Below, piece by piece: positions 47,743 to 57,983 of a stretch of 64,000 bases of DNA. The stretch lies in contig CACCLB010000001.1 in NCBI GenBank assembly GCA_902546725.1, positions 62,001-126,000 on the forward strand, written 5' to 3'. The notes below the pieces were generated by a model. It was not told the DNA's origin and searched no databases. It was given only the letters and a program-made list of their open reading frames with translations. A program made the translations under genes and the position numbers. This DNA is from an uncultured Bacteroidota bacterium. Lineage in GTDB: Bacteria; Bacteroidota; Bacteroidia; Flavobacteriales; Flavobacteriaceae. Every line of letters begins with the position of its first letter. Positions within the stretch are counted from its first letter, which is position 1.

Positions 47743-49221
47743 ATGATCGAATTAATTCAAAGAGCAAGTAAACATGCCGATAGGCAGGCTATTTTTTCAA
47801 ATGAAAACTCTTATCTGTACAAGGATTTACTCAAGCGTTCAAGTCAAATTGCCTCGAAACTATTGAATGGAAAGTTAGATTTAAATGGGGACCGAATTGC
47901 CTTTATTATTGACCCAAGTTTTGAATATGTAGCCGTACAATGGGCAATTTGGAGAGCTGGAGGAGTAGCTGTTCCTCTGTGTACTAAACATCCCCTACCT
48001 TCCTTGGAATATGTAATTGATGATACGCAAGCAAAGGCACTGATTTACGTTGACAACTACAGTTCACTTATTGCCCCTTTACTCAATAAAACTACAGGCA
48101 TCAAAGAGGAGAGCATTCGCGATGTACAGTCTGATTTACCAGATGTTGATCCGCTTAGAAATGCCATGATTTTATACACCAGTGGAACTACAGGTAAGCC
48201 CAAAGGAGTGGTCAGTACGCATCAAAATATTGAAGCACAAATCAAAATGTTGGTAACGGCATGGGAGTGGAGTCCTGAAGATCGCATTTTAAATGTCCTT
48301 CCACTGCATCATGTCCACGGGATTATCAATGTGGTAAGTTGTGCAATGTGGAGTGGTGCAAGCTGTCGGTTTCAACCAAAATTTGATGAAGCCTCCATCT
48401 TTGATGTTTTTAAAAGCGGGAAAATCAACTTATTTATGGCTGTACCAACCATTTATTACAAACTGATCAATTTTTGGAAAGCAGCCTCCCCAGAAGAACA
48501 AAAAATAATTACGAGAGCTTTAAATAAATTTCGTTTGATGGTTTCTGGTTCTGCTGCTCTACCGATTTCTACTCTGGAAGAATGGAAAAATATCAGCGGT
48601 CAAGTACTTTTGGAGCGATACGGAATGACCGAAATGGGAATGGCCATCAGTAACCCCTATGATGGGGAACGTGTTCCAGGAAGTATTGGTTTTGCACTAC
48701 AAGGCATGCAAGTACGCCTAGTCAATGAAGAGGGCAAAGTAATAAAAGACGGAAGTCCAGGAGAGATTCAAGTTCAAGGGCCAAATGTGTTTAAGGAATA
48801 TTGGGAAAAGCCAGAGGCAACAAAAGACTCTTTTGTTGAGGGTTGGTTTAAGACCGGCGATATGGCCGTTGAATTAAATGGCAGGTATCGTATTTTAGGA
48901 AGGAATTCAGTAGACATTATCAAATCAGGTGGACATAAAATTTCTGCCTTAGAAATTGAAGAAGTCATTCGTAAGAGTCCCGTTGTCAAGGATTGTGGAG
49001 TAGTTGGAATACCAGATGAAGAATGGGGGGAAATTGTCGTTGCTGGTTTAGTGTTAAATCAAGACTTTGAAGCTTTGCCTGAAACATTTGAGCCTTGGCT
49101 TAAAGAGCAACTACCAAATTTTCAATGGCCAAGGGAATACCTACTCCTAGACGACCTACCAAGAAATGTGATGGGGAAAGTCACCAAAAAAGAATTACAA
49201 AAACAATTTCAGAACCTATGA
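47743..49221 (+). CDS. Acyl-CoA synthetase, malonyl-CoA synthetase (MatB/ACSF3)-like
   Basis: MILYTSGTTGKPKGVVSTHQNIEAQ, LPLHHVHGIINVV, FRLMVSGSAALPISTLEEW, LLERYGMTEMGMAISNP, KTGDMA; coupled by ATGA overlap to madL. Confidence 0.82.
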   Translation: MIELIQRASKHADRQAIFSNENSYLYKDLLKRSSQIASKLLNGKLDLNGDRIAFIIDPSFEYVAVQWAIWRAGGVAVPLCTKHPLPSLEYVIDDTQAKALIYVDNYSSLIAPLLNKTTGIKEESIRDVQSDLPDVDPLRNAMILYTSGTTGKPKGVVSTHQNIEAQIKMLVTAWEWSPEDRILNVLPLHHVHGIINVVSCAMWSGASCRFQPKFDEASIFDVFKSGKINLFMAVPTIYYKLINFWKAASPEEQKIITRALNKFRLMVSGSAALPISTLEEWKNISGQVLLERYGMTEMGMAISNPYDGERVPGSIGFALQGMQVRLVNEEGKVIKDGSPGEIQVQGPNVFKEYWEKPEATKDSFVEGWFKTGDMAVELNGRYRILGRNSVDIIKSGGHKISALEIEEVIRKSPVVKDCGVVGIPDEEWGEIVVAGLVLNQDFEALPETFEPWLKEQLPNFQWPREYLLLDDLPRNVMGKVTKKELQKQFQNL

Positions 49222-49586
49222 AAATTTATGGTGTTGCGCTACTGGCTTTTTGTTTTCTATTTGGAAAACTCCTTGGAAATTACCTCGGTGTACTTATCGG
49301 TCTTAAAAGTGATGTAGGTGGAGTAGGTTTTGCTATGCTTTTGTTAATGATATCCTATACCTATTTTAAGAAAAAGGGTGTTGTAAAAGAATTGACCACT
49401 CAGGGAATATTATTTTGGAGCTCAATGTACTTACCAATTATAGTTGCCATGGCTGCAACTCAAAATGTGAATGCAGCAGTATCTCAAGGACCCATCGCTG
49501 TTGTCATTGGTATAATTGTTACCCTGTGTGGGTTTTTCCTAGTTCCTCTGATTTCAAAAATCGGACAATCCAAAAATCAGAAGTAG
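49218..49586 (+). CDS. madL: Malonate transporter subunit MadL
   Basis: MKIYGVALLAFCFLFGKLLGNYLGVLIGLKSDVGGVGFAMLLLM..SSMYLPIIVAMAATQNVNAAVSQGP; ATGA overlap with the synthetase; followed by MadM. Confidence 0.88.
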   Translation: MKIYGVALLAFCFLFGKLLGNYLGVLIGLKSDVGGVGFAMLLLMISYTYFKKKGVVKELTTQGILFWSSMYLPIIVAMAATQNVNAAVSQGPIAVVIGIIVTLCGFFLVPLISKIGQSKNQK

Positions 49587-50339
49587 ATGGAGCTAGTGTA
49601 TAAATTAATAGATAAAAATGGATTAGTCTTTGCCTTTTTGGTGGTGGGGATTATCATGTATTTATCATTTTTAATATCTGAAAAGTTATTTAGGAAAAAA
49701 ATACCAGGTGTTGCCTTAGCAGTTTTTGTGGGTTTACTTCTGGCATTGTTAGGATCCAAAAAAGGGATAGCTGATATTCCTCTTTTCTCAGGAATGGCTC
49801 TTTTAGGGGGCTCTATGTTAAGAGATTTTTCAGTGGTAGCTACAGCTATGGGAGCTGATCTTTCTAAGATCAAACAGGCAGGCTGGGCAGGTATCGTGGG
49901 TTTGTTTTCAGGGGTTTTCTTCTCCTTTTTTGTAGGAGTACTTCTCGCCTTTCTGTTGGGATATCGCGACATAGAGAGTTTGACTACCATAGGTGCTGGG
50001 GCCTGTACTTATATCGTCGGTCCAATTACTGGAGCTGCAGTAGGTGCGGGTTCAGATGTTATTGCAATCAGTATTGCTATAGGAGTGGTTAAAACCATCG
50101 TTGCCACCATTGGAACTCCACTCATTGCAAAAACTATTGGTTTAGATAATCCTCATTCTGCCCTTGTCTTCGGCGGATTGATAGGAACTACGAGTGGAGT
50201 AACCGCAGGTTTGGCAGCTACGGACCCTAAATTGGTTCCCTATGGTGCCTTTACCGCAACATTCTACACCGGCTTAGGCTGTTTACTTTGCCCCTCTGTA
50301 TTCTATTTTGCCTTGAAAGCTTTTTTGTTAAAGATTTAA
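49587..50339 (+). CDS. madM: Malonate transporter subunit MadM
   Basis: GLVFAFLVVGIIMYLSFLISEKLFRKKIPGVALAVFVGLLLAL..LFSGMALLGGSMLRDFSVVATA..GAGACTYIVGPITGAAVGAGSDVIA. Confidence 0.88.
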   Translation: MELVYKLIDKNGLVFAFLVVGIIMYLSFLISEKLFRKKIPGVALAVFVGLLLALLGSKKGIADIPLFSGMALLGGSMLRDFSVVATAMGADLSKIKQAGWAGIVGLFSGVFFSFFVGVLLAFLLGYRDIESLTTIGAGACTYIVGPITGAAVGAGSDVIAISIAIGVVKTIVATIGTPLIAKTIGLDNPHSALVFGGLIGTTSGVTAGLAATDPKLVPYGAFTATFYTGLGCLLCPSVFYFALKAFLLKI

Positions 50340-50388
50340 GTAATTTTAATTGATAACTTTACCTTAGAACTCATTCAAACTTTACGAT

Positions 50389-51309
50389 ATGAAGTATGCT
50401 ATAGTGTTAGGTCTTTTTTCTTTGCTTGGACTTTTTTTCTTTGCTCCGAAAGAACTCGGTCAAAATAATCCCGACCACGAAGATTGGATTTCACTATTTA
50501 ATGGAAAGGATTTATCAGCATGGGATATTAAAATTGCAGATCGCCCTCTGAATGACAATTACCTCAATACTTTTCAAGTAGAAGACGGAATGCTTAGAAT
50601 CGTCTACGATCAATATGAGAATTTTGACGATAAGTATGGTCATATGTACTATAAGAAGCCTTTTTCATATTACAAATTGAGATTTGATTACCGATTTGTA
50701 GGTGATCAAACTCCAGGCGGAGAGGCTTGGAATGTTCGCAATAGTGGTATTATGGTGCATTCCCAATCAACAGCAAGCAATACATTCGAGCAACACTTTC
50801 CAGTTTCCATTGAAGTTCAATTACTGGGAGGGTTAAGTGATGACAAAGTCCGTACTACCGCCAACTTATGTTCACCAGGTACTGCGGTAGAACGTTTTGG
50901 AGCAATTGATTACAGTCATTGTATCAATTCCACTTCCAAAACCTATCACGGTGATCAGTGGGTACATGTTGAAGTCGTGGTTATGGGAGAAGAATACATT
51001 GCCCACCTTATTGACAACGATACCGTGTTGCGTTACGAACATCAACAAATTGGAGGGGCTTTTATCAGCAAAGCTCTAAAAGGTCAAGATTGGGAATCTA
51101 TGGGAGTAAGCAATAAAGAAAAATGGATCGCAATGGAAGGTGAAAGACTGAGCGAAGGTTATATAGCCGTTCAAGCCGAAAGTCACCCCATTGATTTTAA
51201 AAATATTGAGTTATTGGATTTATGCGGCTGCACAGACCCCAAGGCTTTAAACTATAAATCATATTTTATAAAATCAGATAACAAAGCATGTATTTACAAA
51301 TCAAATTGA
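50389..51309 (+). CDS. DUF1080 family secreted protein with C-terminal GCTDPxAxNY Cys motif
   Basis: WISLFNGKDLSAWDIKI..RNSGIMVHSQS..FPVSIEVQLLGG..CGCTDPKALNYKSYF. Confidence 0.82.
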   Translation: MKYAIVLGLFSLLGLFFFAPKELGQNNPDHEDWISLFNGKDLSAWDIKIADRPLNDNYLNTFQVEDGMLRIVYDQYENFDDKYGHMYYKKPFSYYKLRFDYRFVGDQTPGGEAWNVRNSGIMVHSQSTASNTFEQHFPVSIEVQLLGGLSDDKVRTTANLCSPGTAVERFGAIDYSHCINSTSKTYHGDQWVHVEVVVMGEEYIAHLIDNDTVLRYEHQQIGGAFISKALKGQDWESMGVSNKEKWIAMEGERLSEGYIAVQAESHPIDFKNIELLDLCGCTDPKALNYKSYFIKSDNKACIYKSN

Positions 51310-52172
51310 AAGCATTAAAAATAATACGCTTTTATAAATTCACAAGTCTAGTCCTAACAGTATTCTTTTTTTGGGCAGTTCCCTCCGCGAATTTTGCTCA
51401 AGAATTGGATGTAATGTCATACAACATTCGATATGCGAGTCCAAATGATGGCCCTAATCTTTGGGAAAATAGAAAGGGAGCAATGGTAGAAACTCTATCA
51501 AATATCAATCCCGATCTTTTGAGTTTGCAAGAAGTTTTGCATACACAATTGCTTGAGCTGACCAATGGATTGAAAGAATATTCCTACATAGGAGTGGGTC
51601 GAGAGGACGGTAAAACCATGGGCGAATACAGTCCCATCCTATATCGAAAAGACACTTTTGAGGTTTTAGATTCAGGAACTTTTTGGTTATCGGATACACC
51701 CAGTCAAATATCTGTAGGTTGGGACGCTGCTTTGGAGCGAATATGTACTTACGCTCGTTTTCTTCACCGGCAAAGTGGTAAGGAGTTTTGGATGCTCAAC
51801 ACTCACTTTGATCATGTTGGAGTGCTTGCTAGAGCGAACGCCGCGCGTTTGATTCTAGAAAAAATAAACACCTTAAACACTTCCAGTCTCCCAGTAGTTG
51901 TAACTGGAGACTTTAATCTAGAACCCTACGAAGAGCCAATTCAAATAATGCAATCTGCCTTTGAAGATGTCCAGAAAGCCCTTGCTTCTTCAGCACGAAA
52001 TTACGGGACTTATAACGGTTTTGATACCCGATCTTCGGGAGAAAGGAGAATAGACTATATCTTCCAGAAAGGTTTTAAATTGAGAGAAGCCGATCATCCA
52101 TGGCTTAAAACAAAAAACGGTTATTGGCTTTCAGATCATCATCCTGTCAGAGCACTTCTTTTGATTGAATAA
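51288..52172 (+). CDS. Endonuclease/exonuclease/phosphatase family protein, secreted
   Basis: LDVMSYNIRYASPNDGPNLWENRK, LSLQEVL, MLNTHFDHVGVLAR, VVVTGDFNLEPYEEP, RRIDYIF, LSDHHPVRA. Confidence 0.93.
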   Translation: MYLQIKLKALKIIRFYKFTSLVLTVFFFWAVPSANFAQELDVMSYNIRYASPNDGPNLWENRKGAMVETLSNINPDLLSLQEVLHTQLLELTNGLKEYSYIGVGREDGKTMGEYSPILYRKDTFEVLDSGTFWLSDTPSQISVGWDAALERICTYARFLHRQSGKEFWMLNTHFDHVGVLARANAARLILEKINTLNTSSLPVVVTGDFNLEPYEEPIQIMQSAFEDVQKALASSARNYGTYNGFDTRSSGERRIDYIFQKGFKLREADHPWLKTKNGYWLSDHHPVRALLLIE

Positions 52173-52240
52173 TTGAAATAAGTTCATTTAATTCGAAAGA
52201 GAAGTTTATATTAGTATTCTAAATTCTAAAATCTTACAAA

Positions 52241-52774
52241 ATGAAATATTTAATAACATTTGCCCTTATATTTATCGTATCCATTTCAAGCGGTCAAGCC
52301 CAAGAATTTAAGGGCTTGGACAAAAGTCCTTTGGATCTAATTGAATACCCGGGAGATCGAGGTAAAAGCCAGTGGGTAAGGATTTTATACAGTCGCCCTC
52401 AGTTAAAAGGTAGAGCTATTGAGTCTTTAGTTCCCGAAGGAAAAATCTGGAGAATGGGTGCAAATGAGTCTACAGAATTAACCCTTTACATTCCTATGAA
52501 AGTTGGAGGAACTTCACTACCAGCAGGAACTTATACCATGTATGCGCTCCCTAGCGAAGGTGAAATGACTATCATCATCAATAAAGCAACTCATGTTTGG
52601 GGAGCATATATGTATAATAAGGAACTTGATGTTGCCAGAATTGCAATACCATTGACGGAAGGAGATGAGTCTATAGAAGCATTTTCCATGATTTTTGAAG
52701 GTACAGGGGATGATATGATGGACCTTCATTTAGGATGGGATTACTACAGAGCAACCCTTAGATTCTCAAAGTAG
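52241..52774 (+). CDS. DUF2911 family protein
   Basis: GKSQWVRILYSRPQLKGRAIESLVPEGKIWRMGANESTELTLYIPMKVGGTSLPAGTYTMYALP. Confidence 0.85.
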   Translation: MKYLITFALIFIVSISSGQAQEFKGLDKSPLDLIEYPGDRGKSQWVRILYSRPQLKGRAIESLVPEGKIWRMGANESTELTLYIPMKVGGTSLPAGTYTMYALPSEGEMTIIINKATHVWGAYMYNKELDVARIAIPLTEGDESIEAFSMIFEGTGDDMMDLHLGWDYYRATLRFSK

Positions 52775-52777
52775 GCT

Positions 52778-53935
52778 TTATTTGAGAGTAGATTGAAGCT
52801 CTGAAATAGGGAGACGGCTAAAATATATTCCGTTATTGTCTCTTTCATAAAAAAGACCAATGGTATTCTGCATCGATTTGAACCAAATCGGAATAAGCTG
52901 AGGTTCCAGAGTAAATTTCCTTTTCTAAAACCCATTTTTCCCGCTGTCCAAACTTCCTTTCACAGTCATTTTTTCTCTGTTTGTTCTGCTGTTTGGTCCT
53001 GAATAGAGTAAGATTGTATCTTGTTTTCCCTTAAATAAAAGTACACTTGATTGGCAAACTGGAGAGATTAATTCGGTATCAAAATATTCAGTGTCCCATT
53101 GTTTACCTCCAGTAGTACTAATTGCGATTAATCGCTCTTTACGAGCCCCATTTTGTTCTCTTACATTGAGCATTAAGCTTCCATCTGTCAGTTCAACCCC
53201 TATGGCTTCATTAGAAGAAGGCATATTGATATCTGGACTTGTTTGAAAGTCTTTGCCGTGGTTGTCTGTATAAAACCCATAGGCTCGGTATTCGTTAAAG
53301 CCCTCTTGAGGTTCTCCCTGAGAATGATTAGCAGGAACATATATTCGACCCGTATAGGGAGCCTTGGTTAATTGGATCGCATGACCTGGGGTAGTGGCAT
53401 TGGTACGCCAATCTTTTTCTGCTTGAGTTGTGGTTGAATTGAAATGTACTTGATTCGTGATATTGGTTGGTTTAGACCAATTTTTTCCCTGATCGGTACT
53501 GGTGATAAAATGAACCTCTCTGACACCCTTTCCAAGTCGCATATTGTGTTCTGAAACATCACCAGTGTTATAAAATAAAAACACTCTTCCCTCTGGAAAA
53601 CGAGGGTCAAAAAGGTCCTCTACTGGAGCTGGATTACCAGCTTGAAGTCCACCGAATTCAGCGACGACTTCCATTTCGGTCCAATGCAGTCCGTCGTCAT
53701 AACTCATTCTCAATAAAATATCGACATTTCCAAAGTCACTACACCCCGTTTTTCTACCCTCAGCAAACGCCATTAAGGTACCCTCTTGGGTTTTGATGAT
53801 GGCTGGAATACGATAGCAGGCGTATTCGCCTTCACTATTTTTGAATAATTGAATTTCCAACGGAGCTAGTGACTCAGTACAACTTAAGTACATCATCCCC
53901 AAAAGGCAGTAAAATATATGAATCCGAATAGTCAT
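52778..53935 (-). pseudogene. Exo-alpha-sialidase (GH33-like), interrupted by two frame changes near the C-terminus
   Basis: IPAIIKTQEGTLMAFAEGRKTGCSDFGNVDILLRMSYDDGLHW; Asp-box-like STDQGKNW. ORF stops at 52925, but homologous-looking sequence continues in another frame (WVLEKEIYSGTSAYSDLVQID) and then back (MQNTIGLFYERDNNGIYFSRLPISELQSTLK*). Confidence 0.7.
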
Positions 53936-54054
53936 ATTAGTTGATTGTGCATAAAAGGTACAATGAAAAAGGGATTTTAGAAAATATGAGTTAGAATTGG
54001 TCTCGTTTCAAAAAAATTAAAATTCTTACATTTAAGAAACTAAACACGGAAAAT

Positions 54055-55398
54055 ATGAAGCCATTGAATTTTAAGCAGCTCATTGGGTGCTGTTTCTTTC
54101 TCTTTTTAATTCCCAATCTTAATGCTCAAACCTATGAGCCCAGTCCAGAAAATCTCCAGGCTAGAACTTGGTTTCAAGATGCCCGATTTGGACTCTTTGT
54201 TCACTGGGGAGTTTATAGTATACTAGGAGATGGTGAATGGGTGATGAACAATCAAAACATCAGTGTTGAAGAGTATGAAAAACTTCCTCAATTTTTTAAT
54301 CCCATTGACTTTGATCCAGTAGAATGGGTCGCCATGGTTAAAGATGCAGGAATGAAATATATTACCATTACAAGTAGGCATCACGATGGCTTTTCGATGT
54401 TTGATTCAAAAGCTACCGATTACGATATCGTTGACAGTACTCCTTACGGTAAAGATGTATTGAAAATGCTTGCAGAAGAATGTCGCAAGCAGGGGATCAA
54501 ATTATTCTTTTATTACTCTTTATTAGATTGGAATAGAGACGATTATTTTCCTAGAGGTAGAACAGGGACAGGGATTGCAGGACGTGGAGAAGGCGAATGG
54601 GAAGAATATATCGCTTTTATGAAAGCACAACTCAAAGAACTTTTAACCAATTACGGTGAAATTGGAGGAATCTGGTTTGACGGACATTGGGATCAAAAGG
54701 ACTGGGATGGAAAAAAATTTGGAGCTGTTAAGGTTAACTGGCATTACGATGAGATTTATGGTATGATACACCAGATGCAGCCTCAGGCGCTTATTGGAAA
54801 CAACCACCATATAGGGGTCATTGAAGGGGAAGATTTTCAAATGTTTGAAAAAGACCTACCCGGAAACAATACTACTGGATGGGGAACACCTGCTGATCAA
54901 ATTGGAACGGTTCCCCTCGAAGTTTGCGAAACGATCAACGGTTCTTGGGGTTTCAATCTTCAAGATCGCAAGCATAAAACAGAAAAAGAACTCATCCATT
55001 ATTTAATCAAAGCAGCTGGTTATGGAAGTAATCTGCTTTTAAATGTGGGTCCCATGCCCAATGGAAAAATCCAGCCCAAACATCAAACTTCTTTAAAAGC
55101 CATGGGTGATTGGCTAAAGAAACACGGAGAAACCATTTACGGTACTAGAAGAGGCCCCATTCCTCCTAATGAAGATTTTGTTTCAACCCAAAAAGGAAAA
55201 ACGGTCTTTGTACACCTTCTCAATCCTGAAATTGACGTAATTCATGCTGATGAAGTACCCGTAAGAATTAGAGGTATTTACGATATGAAAACAAATAAGA
55301 AATTGCCTTTTAGAAATGATAGTTTTGGTTTAGCAATTGATGTTTCAACTCTTTCTAAGGACGATATAGATACTGTGATTAAAATTGAATTAAGATGA
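54055..55398 (+). CDS. Alpha-L-fucosidase (GH29)
   Basis: WFQDARFGLFVHWGVYSILGDGEWVMNN, MKYITITSRHHDGFSMFDSKATDYDIV, GIWFDGHWD, LLLNVGPMPNGKI. Confidence 0.93.
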   Translation: MKPLNFKQLIGCCFFLFLIPNLNAQTYEPSPENLQARTWFQDARFGLFVHWGVYSILGDGEWVMNNQNISVEEYEKLPQFFNPIDFDPVEWVAMVKDAGMKYITITSRHHDGFSMFDSKATDYDIVDSTPYGKDVLKMLAEECRKQGIKLFFYYSLLDWNRDDYFPRGRTGTGIAGRGEGEWEEYIAFMKAQLKELLTNYGEIGGIWFDGHWDQKDWDGKKFGAVKVNWHYDEIYGMIHQMQPQALIGNNHHIGVIEGEDFQMFEKDLPGNNTTGWGTPADQIGTVPLEVCETINGSWGFNLQDRKHKTEKELIHYLIKAAGYGSNLLLNVGPMPNGKIQPKHQTSLKAMGDWLKKHGETIYGTRRGPIPPNEDFVSTQKGKTVFVHLLNPEIDVIHADEVPVRIRGIYDMKTNKKLPFRNDSFGLAIDVSTLSKDDIDTVIKIELR

Positions 55399-56492
55399 AT
55401 GAGGTTAGTAAATTGAAGAACCGCTTAGTCTCCTTGGACTTTTTTAGAGGCTTGGTCATGTTTTTGCTCATCGCTGAATTTGCTCATCTTTTTGAGGTCT
55501 TAATGGAATCTGGTAATGCACAGCTCTCTGCAGCCATGGATTTTCTTTTTCACCATGCCAAGTGGGAAGGCTTGCATTTTTGGGATCTTGTACAGCCCTT
55601 TTTTATGTTTATAGTAGGGGTTTCAATCCCACTGTCTTACGCTAACCGAAAGAAAAGGGGAGCTTCTGAAAAGGCAATTCGAAATCACGCCTTCCGCAGA
55701 GCATTTTTGCTGCTCCTTTTTGGATGGGGACTCTATTGTATTGGGCCAGAAAAAATTGTTTTCCAATTTGACAATGTACTGGCTCAATTATCCTTTACCT
55801 ATTTGATTTCATTTTTATTGCTTAAAAAATCTTCTACTGTACAAATTGCTATGGGCTTTCTGTGCATATTGATTTCTGATTTATTGTACCGCTTCTTTCC
55901 AGTTGTCGGTTTTGATCAAGCTTTTGTCGCTGGAGAGAACTTTGGAGCTTGGTTTAATATTTTTATTTCAGGCTATGAATACGGTGGTCATTGGGCGGCA
56001 TTTAATGCATTGCCTACGGCTGCTCACACCCTTTGGGGAGTTGTAGCTGGAAAATGGCTGATGGATACCACTCAGCAGTCAGAAAAATTAAAACGTTTGC
56101 TAATTGCTGGACTAGTTGCTTTGGTTTTGGGGTACATCACAACCTTTTTTACTCCTGTAATCAAAAGAATTTCTACCACCTCATTTGTGTTGCTTTCTGG
56201 AGGATGGACCTTTCTCGCTTTAGCAGTCTGTTATTGGCTTATAGATGTTAAGCAACTCATTAAAAAGACTTTCGTTTTTAGAGTTGTAGGGGTCAATCCC
56301 CTCTTTATTTACCTCTTTGCATCCATCGGAGGTGGAGGACTTTTCTTAAAAATTATCCGACCATTTTCAAATTCTATAATCGGTGGATTTTTACCTTGGG
56401 CGGCTGACTTGATTTCAGGTTTTGCAGTACTGTTCGGATTGTGGTATTTGTGCTATTGGTTGTACAAAAAACAAATTTTTATAAAAATATAA
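55395..56492 (+). CDS. DUF5009/heparan-alpha-glucosaminide N-acetyltransferase-like membrane protein
   Basis: NRLVSLDFFRGLVMFLLIAEFAHL..WDLVQPFFMFIVGVSIPLSYANR..AAHTLWGVVAGKWLM. Confidence 0.85.
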   Translation: MNEVSKLKNRLVSLDFFRGLVMFLLIAEFAHLFEVLMESGNAQLSAAMDFLFHHAKWEGLHFWDLVQPFFMFIVGVSIPLSYANRKKRGASEKAIRNHAFRRAFLLLLFGWGLYCIGPEKIVFQFDNVLAQLSFTYLISFLLLKKSSTVQIAMGFLCILISDLLYRFFPVVGFDQAFVAGENFGAWFNIFISGYEYGGHWAAFNALPTAAHTLWGVVAGKWLMDTTQQSEKLKRLLIAGLVALVLGYITTFFTPVIKRISTTSFVLLSGGWTFLALAVCYWLIDVKQLIKKTFVFRVVGVNPLFIYLFASIGGGGLFLKIIRPFSNSIIGGFLPWAADLISGFAVLFGLWYLCYWLYKKQIFIKI

Positions 56493-56493
56493 T

Positions 56494-57978
56494 ATGAGAT
56501 ATTCCATTCTAACGCTTCTTTTTGGTTTACTTCTTTTAGGTTGTCAACCTACTGAGCAAAGCCCAAAGCAATCTCCAAATATAATTTATATTTTAGCTGA
56601 CGATTTAGGCTATGGTGAATTGGGTGCTTACGGCCAAGAAAAAATAAAAACCCCCAACTTAGACCGTTTGGCTGCTGAAGGAATGCGATTCACACAGCAT
56701 TATACTGGAGCACCTGTTTGCGCACCTTCCCGCTATATGTTTTTGACCGGGACTCACGCCGGTCATGCCTACATCAGAGGAAATTACGAATTGGGTCAAT
56801 TTGAAGATGAAAATGAGGGGGGTCAAATGCCCATACCGGAAACCACACCCACCTTAGCAAAAATGCTTAAAAAGGCAGGCTACCAAACCGCTATGGTTGG
56901 AAAATGGGGTTTGGGTATGAATGGGACTACGGGCAGTCCTCTGCTTCAAGGATTTGATTATTATTACGGTTATTTAGATCAAAAGCAGGCACACAATTAT
57001 TACCCTACTCACCTTTGGGAAAACGATGAGCCAGCTCAGCTCAATAACGATTATTTTTTAGTGCACAGTCCGATAGAAAAGGGAAGTGGTCAAGATGCTT
57101 TTGATCAATTTAAAGGGGATGATTATGCCCCAGACCGAATGTTAGGAAAGGCGCTCCACTTTTTAGATACTACTACTGTAAAAAAACCTCTCTTCCTTTA
57201 TTATCCTTCTCCCATACCTCATGTTTCTATTCAAGTTCCCGATTCTTTACTACAACAATATGAAGGACAATTTGAAGAAAGCCCCTATTATGGAAATAAA
57301 GGATATACAGCACATCAAACACCGCGTGCTGCTTATGCCGCTATGATAACTCATCTGGATACTGAAGTAGGAAAGATTTGGGATGCTGTAAAAGCACGAG
57401 GTCAAGAAGACAATACCCTGATCTTGTTTACCAGTGATAACGGGCCCACATTTGCTGGAGGAGTTGAAGCTGACTATTTCAACAGTGCAGCAGGCTTTAG
57501 AGGGTTAAAAATGGATGTGTACGAAGGGGGGATCCGTATTCCTTTTATCGCTTATTGGAAAGGAAAAATTCAACCCGGTTCGGTTTCTGAATTGGTCTCT
57601 GGGCATTGGGATATGTACAACACCTTTGCAGAGTTGAGTGGGCAAAATCAAAGTTCGCCTGATGGAATTTCCATAGTACCTGAATTGTTGGGTAAAAAAG
57701 GACAACAGCAACATGAGTATATCTATTTTGAATACCCTGAAAAAAGGGGACAGATTGCCTTGAGAATGGGAGATTGGAAAGGAGTGAAAGTGGAAATGAA
57801 AACAAATCCCAATGTTGCATGGGAATTGTACAACCTTAAAGAAGATCCCGAAGAGCAAAACAACCTAGCAGGTCAACATCCTGAGATTGTGGGACAAATT
57901 GACTCAATTCAACGAATTGCCCATCGACACCCACATATCAGAGAATGGGAATTTATAGATCCAAAATATAAACGATAG
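56494..57978 (+). CDS. Type I sulfatase (arylsulfatase family), lipoprotein
   Basis: NIIYILADDLGYGELGAYGQ; GAPVCAPSRYMFLTGTHAG (CxPSR formylglycine motif); SDNGPTFAGG. Confidence 0.95.
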   Translation: MRYSILTLLFGLLLLGCQPTEQSPKQSPNIIYILADDLGYGELGAYGQEKIKTPNLDRLAAEGMRFTQHYTGAPVCAPSRYMFLTGTHAGHAYIRGNYELGQFEDENEGGQMPIPETTPTLAKMLKKAGYQTAMVGKWGLGMNGTTGSPLLQGFDYYYGYLDQKQAHNYYPTHLWENDEPAQLNNDYFLVHSPIEKGSGQDAFDQFKGDDYAPDRMLGKALHFLDTTTVKKPLFLYYPSPIPHVSIQVPDSLLQQYEGQFEESPYYGNKGYTAHQTPRAAYAAMITHLDTEVGKIWDAVKARGQEDNTLILFTSDNGPTFAGGVEADYFNSAAGFRGLKMDVYEGGIRIPFIAYWKGKIQPGSVSELVSGHWDMYNTFAELSGQNQSSPDGISIVPELLGKKGQQQHEYIYFEYPEKRGQIALRMGDWKGVKVEMKTNPNVAWELYNLKEDPEEQNNLAGQHPEIVGQIDSIQRIAHRHPHIREWEFIDPKYKR

Positions 57979-57983
57979 ACCAA

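Noticed and set aside
52744-52935. Minus-strand 63-aa ORF MGFRKGNLLW..
   Set aside because: It is an alternative frame over the frameshifted sialidase 3' end rather than an independent gene.
57505-57858. Minus-strand 117-aa ORF
   Set aside because: Antisense to the CAPSR sulfatase; no recognisable motif.
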